A DNA stretch of 8,000 nucleotides from Acidimicrobiales bacterium (lineage in GTDB: Bacteria; Actinomycetota; Acidimicrobiia; Acidimicrobiales; UBA8190). The stretch is from positions 1 through 8,000 of the forward strand of contig JASHZK010000124.1 in assembly GCA_030042575.1 (NCBI GenBank), in the 5' to 3' direction. A model generated the notes under the pieces. It searched no databases. It worked only from the letters and a program-made list of their open reading frames with translations, and was not told the origin of the DNA. A program made the position numbers and the translations under genes. Positions 5,727-8,000 of the stretch are shown in pieces. The first letter of the stretch is position 1, and every line of letters starts with the position of its first letter.

Positions 5727-6677
5727 GTGATCACCGCCTTGGCAGGGGGTGTGGGCGCCGCCCGTCTATTGCGCGGAGTGGTCGAGGTCGTGGCCCCTTC
5801 CGATGTCACGGTCATCGTCAACACCGGTGACGATGCCGTCATGCACGGTCTTCACGTCAGCCCGGACCTGGACACGGTGACCTACACCTTGGCGGGACGA
5901 AGCGACGCCGAACGAGGTTGGGGGCTCGCTCACGAGACCTGGACGGTCATGGACGCGCTGGAGGAACTGGGAGGTGAAACCTGGTTTCGTCTGGGTGACC
6001 ACGACCTGGCCACCCACCTGTACCGGACGAAGCGGTTAGCCGAGGGGGCCACGCTGTCGGAGGTCACCGCCGAGCTGGCCCGCCGGCTGGGGCTGGCCCT
6101 GTACCTCGTGCCCATGTCCGACGACCCCGTGCGAACGCGGCTGACCTTGTCCGAGGACGGACGGGAGGTCGCCTTCCAGGAGTACTTCGTGCAGCTTCGC
6201 CACGACGTGGCCGTCTCCGCCGTCCGCTTCGAGGGCGCCGACGTGGCCAAGCCGGCGCCGAGGGCGGTGGAGGCCATCGAGGCTGCCGACAGGGTGGTGA
6301 TCTGTCCTTCCAACCCGGTCGTGTCGATCGGGCCCATCCTTGCTCTGCCCGCCCTGTCGGCGGCGGTGCGGGCCAGGCGCCCGGACGTCGTGGCTGTCTC
6401 CCCCATCGTCGGGGGAAGGGCACTGCGAGGATCAGCCGATCGCCTGTTGGCCGAGCTGGGGGAGGATGCATCGGCTTTGGGCGTGGCCCGTCGTTACGCC
6501 GATTCCGTCGGGACGCTGATCGTCGACGAGGTCGACCAGGAGTCGTCCGACGCCATTGAGGCCTTGGGGGTGCGCTGCGTCGTGGCCCCCGCCGTGATGC
6601 ACGGCCTGGCCGAGTCGATCGCCTTGGCCCAGGTGGTCCTGGAGGGTCTGGCAGGCGAGGGGGAGAACCGCCGGTGA
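5727..6677 (+). CDS. cofD: CofD/FbiA phospholactate or phosphoenolpyruvate transferase of F420 synthesis
   Basis: This enzyme joins the deazaflavin Fo to the phospholactyl or phosphoenolpyruvyl part of a GDP-activated donor, giving F420-0 or dehydro-F420-0 in the cytoplasm. In actinobacteria the homologue is FbiA. The 316 residues, about the usual length, show the family marks in order: LAGGVGAARLLRG (5-17), NTGDD (32-36) then GLHVSPDLDTVTYTLAG (41-57), WGLAHET (65-71), FRLGDHDLATHLYRT (87-101), LVPMSDDPVRTRL, CPSNPVVSIGPIL and SPIVGGRALRGSAD. The start is GTG at 5727, placing the glycine-rich loop at the very N-terminus as in homologues. The stop overlaps the start of cofE by four bases (GTGA), so the two are translationally coupled. 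It diverges from the glycosyltransferase operon across 53 bp. Codon 104 (6036-6038) is TTA, a rare codon in GC-rich actinobacteria. Donor choice (lactate or PEP) cannot be read with confidence. Confidence 0.95.
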   Translation: MITALAGGVGAARLLRGVVEVVAPSDVTVIVNTGDDAVMHGLHVSPDLDTVTYTLAGRSDAERGWGLAHETWTVMDALEELGGETWFRLGDHDLATHLYRTKRLAEGATLSEVTAELARRLGLALYLVPMSDDPVRTRLTLSEDGREVAFQEYFVQLRHDVAVSAVRFEGADVAKPAPRAVEAIEAADRVVICPSNPVVSIGPILALPALSAAVRARRPDVVAVSPIVGGRALRGSADRLLAELGEDASALGVARRYADSVGTLIVDEVDQESSDAIEALGVRCVVAPAVMHGLAESIALAQVVLEGLAGEGENRR

Positions 6678-7375
6678 CCGTTGCACTCGAGGTCATCGCC
6701 GTGGAAGGCATGGGTGAAGTCCGTCCCGGGGACGACGTGGCCGCCCTGATCGCGGCGGCCGCCCAGCTCGAGCAGGGGGACGTGGTGGTCGTCACCCAGA
6801 AGATCGTGTCCAAGGCCGAGGGGCGGCTGGTTCCCGTCGACGATGACGATCCCGAGTCGAGACTGACGGTTATCGCCGACGAGTCGGTGCGAGTGCTGCG
6901 CCGGCGCGACGAGCTCGTCATCAGCGAAACCCGACACGGCTTCATCTGTGCCAACGCCGGAGTCGACCTCTCCAATGTCGACAGCGGCTGGGCCACGCTT
7001 CTGCCCGTTGACGCGGACCGTTCCGCCCGTCGTATTCGCGACGGTCTGGTCAAGCTCACCGGTGCTCGGGTGGCGGTGGTCGTGTCCGACACCTTCGGTC
7101 GTCCCTGGCGCCGAGGAGTAACCGACGTCGCCATCGGGTGTGCCGGCCTGGCCCCGGTCGTCGATCTGCGGGGGACCCCCGACGATCGTGGGCGGGTCCT
7201 GGTGGCCACCGAGGTGTGCGTGGTCGACGAGATCGCCTCGGCCGCCGAATTGGTCATGGGAAAGGCATCGGGTGTTCCGGTGGCGGTGGTCCGTGGCGTC
7301 GATCAGACCTGGTTCCGTCACGGCTCGGTGCGCGACGAGGTCGTCCGGTCGCCGGGCGAGGACCTGTTCCGCTGA
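6674..7375 (+). CDS. cofE: CofE, coenzyme F420-0:L-glutamate ligase, without nitroreductase domain
   Basis: CofE adds L-glutamate residues to F420-0 through a gamma linkage, using GTP and divalent metal. The 233-residue product shows VRPGDDVAALI (16-26), DVVVVTQKIVSKAEG (36-50), GFICANAGVDLSNV (89-102), LLPVDADRSARRIR (109-122), SDTFGRPWRRG (138-148), AIGCAGLAPVVDLRG (153-167) and AAELVMGKASGVPVAVVRG near the end. These cover the whole ligase fold. The protein stops at SPGEDLFR, where the ligase part normally ends. Mycobacterial FbiB, about 450 residues, carries on with an FMN-binding nitroreductase-like domain that reduces dehydro-F420-0; that domain is absent here and the next gene faces the other way. 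The GTG start at 6674 overlaps the cofD stop by four bases, so the two are one operon. The family is certain; the number of glutamates added is not known. Confidence 0.95.
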   Translation: MTVALEVIAVEGMGEVRPGDDVAALIAAAAQLEQGDVVVVTQKIVSKAEGRLVPVDDDDPESRLTVIADESVRVLRRRDELVISETRHGFICANAGVDLSNVDSGWATLLPVDADRSARRIRDGLVKLTGARVAVVVSDTFGRPWRRGVTDVAIGCAGLAPVVDLRGTPDDRGRVLVATEVCVVDEIASAAELVMGKASGVPVAVVRGVDQTWFRHGSVRDEVVRSPGEDLFR

Positions 7376-7391
7376 CGATTCGGCCGCCCTC

Positions 7392-8000
7392 TCAGCGCCG
7401 GGCTCGGTCGAAGTGAGCCAGCACGCCGTTCAGTCCGTCGGACAGCTCGGTCCACGGGCGCCAGCCCAGGTGGATGGCGGCCCGGCCCGGGTCCAGGGCG
7501 CTGCGTTGGAGCTCACCGAGACGGGCTGAGGCGTACACCGCCTCGGCCTTCGACCCGGCCTTGTCGGCCATGGTCGCAGCCAGCTGGTTGACGCTCACCT
7601 CACGTCCCGTTCCGATGTTGAGGAGCAGGCCTCCCCCCCGAGTGGCCGCCCTGACGAAGGCATCGACGACGTCGTCGACGAAGACGAAGTCGCGGGTCTG
7701 CTCGCCATCGCCGAAGATGACCAGCGGCTCACCGTTCACGAGGCGTTCGGCGAAGATGGCGACCACCCCCGCCTCTCCGTGTGGGTCCTGGCGAGGCCCG
7801 TAGACGTTGGCCAGGGCCAGAGCACAGAACTCGAGTGAATGCAGCTGGCGATAGGCCGTCAGATAGTCCAGGCCGGCCTTTTTGGACACGCCGTAGGGTG
7901 AGAGCGGGCGCTGGGCATGGGTCTCGGCCACGGGCAGATCCGATGATTCGGGGTCGCCGTAGAGGGTCCCCCCGCTGGCGGCGAAGACGACCCGGAGGCT
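7392..8000 (-). CDS. galE: UDP-glucose 4-epimerase-like NAD-dependent epimerase, C-terminal part
   Basis: This frame enters from the right edge and is open for 202 visible residues to a TGA at 7392-7394, so the N-terminal NAD-binding part and the start lie outside. Visible motifs are FAASGGTLYG (6-15, the catalytic serine/threonine region), SPYGVSKK with the catalytic Tyr36 and Lys40, NVYGPRQDPHGEAGVVAIF, IFGDGEQTRDFVFVDDVVDAF, LNIGTGREVSVNQLA and a C-terminal LGWRPW. This pattern fits bacterial GalE-type 4-epimerases (UDP-glucose/UDP-galactose or the N-acetyl forms), usually 310-330 residues long. It supplies a nucleotide sugar for envelope glycans, in keeping with the glycosyltransferases nearby. 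A GTG at 7931 is not a start, because the frame and the family signature continue upstream of it. The stop is 16 bp from that of cofE on the opposite strand. Substrate specificity is open. Confidence 0.88.
   Translation of the reverse strand, partial: SLRVVFAASGGTLYGDPESSDLPVAETHAQRPLSPYGVSKKAGLDYLTAYRQLHSLEFCALALANVYGPRQDPHGEAGVVAIFAERLVNGEPLVIFGDGEQTRDFVFVDDVVDAFVRAATRGGGLLLNIGTGREVSVNQLAATMADKAGSKAEAVYASARLGELQRSALDPGRAAIHLGWRPWTELSDGLNGVLAHFDRARR

Noticed and set aside
6064..7257. 397-codon minus-strand frame opposite cofD and cofE
   Set aside because: It spans the junction of two certain genes and reads as low-complexity Ser/Thr/Arg/Pro; a codon shadow.
7392..7931. Epimerase as a complete short gene starting at the GTG at 7931
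   Set aside because: The frame stays open to the window edge and the residues before the GTG (FAASGGTLYG) are part of the family's catalytic region, so the gene is longer and cut by the edge.

Overview
The window is GC-rich (about two thirds or more G+C by eye), with dense genes, frequent GTG and TTG starts, and long antisense shadow frames. A cofD/cofE (F420) pair next to nucleotide-sugar and glycosyltransferase genes points to an actinobacterium. The style of the large glycosyltransferases suggests a lineage such as Acidimicrobiia, but that placement is inference. I see no tRNA, rRNA, CRISPR array, insertion sequence or phage gene.

Left part (1-1750). A family-2 glycosyltransferase gene runs leftward off the window edge from an ATG at 1155. 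Its start region carries a near-perfect 17-bp tandem duplication. This creates a five-codon leader ORF whose stop overlaps the real start (TGATG). Diverging to the right is a small gene (1283-1651) for a charged helical protein. It is preceded by one of the best-looking promoters in the window, with an 8-bp inverted repeat over its -10 element. A perfect 14-bp hairpin (1715-1750) separates it from the operon that converges on it.

Middle part (1754-5673, minus strand). A two-gene operon encodes a 1000-residue protein with three glycosyltransferase domains in a row (GT4-GT2-GT2). Downstream of it is a GDP-4-dehydro-6-deoxy-D-mannose reductase (rmd), which would make GDP-D-rhamnose. Together they suggest assembly of a surface polysaccharide that may contain D-rhamnose. 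The matching dehydratase (gmd) is not in the window.

Right part (5727-8000). Divergent from the glycosyltransferase operon across only 53 bp is cofD-cofE (fbiA-fbiB type), overlapping by 4 bp, for the last steps of coenzyme F420 synthesis. Both divergent genes have a TAnnnT -10 hexamer just before their start codon, which suggests leaderless or nearly leaderless transcripts. The CofE is the ligase domain alone, without the nitroreductase domain that is fused to it in mycobacterial FbiB. Converging on cofE, with 16 bp between stop codons, is the 3' part of a UDP-glucose 4-epimerase-like gene that enters from the right edge.

Overall this is a cell-envelope glycan locus interleaved with an F420 cassette. 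No clearly novel defence or mobile system was found. The points most worth checking are the triple glycosyltransferase fusion, the duplicated start region with its micro-ORF, the operator-like palindrome before the small helical protein, and the stand-alone CofE.
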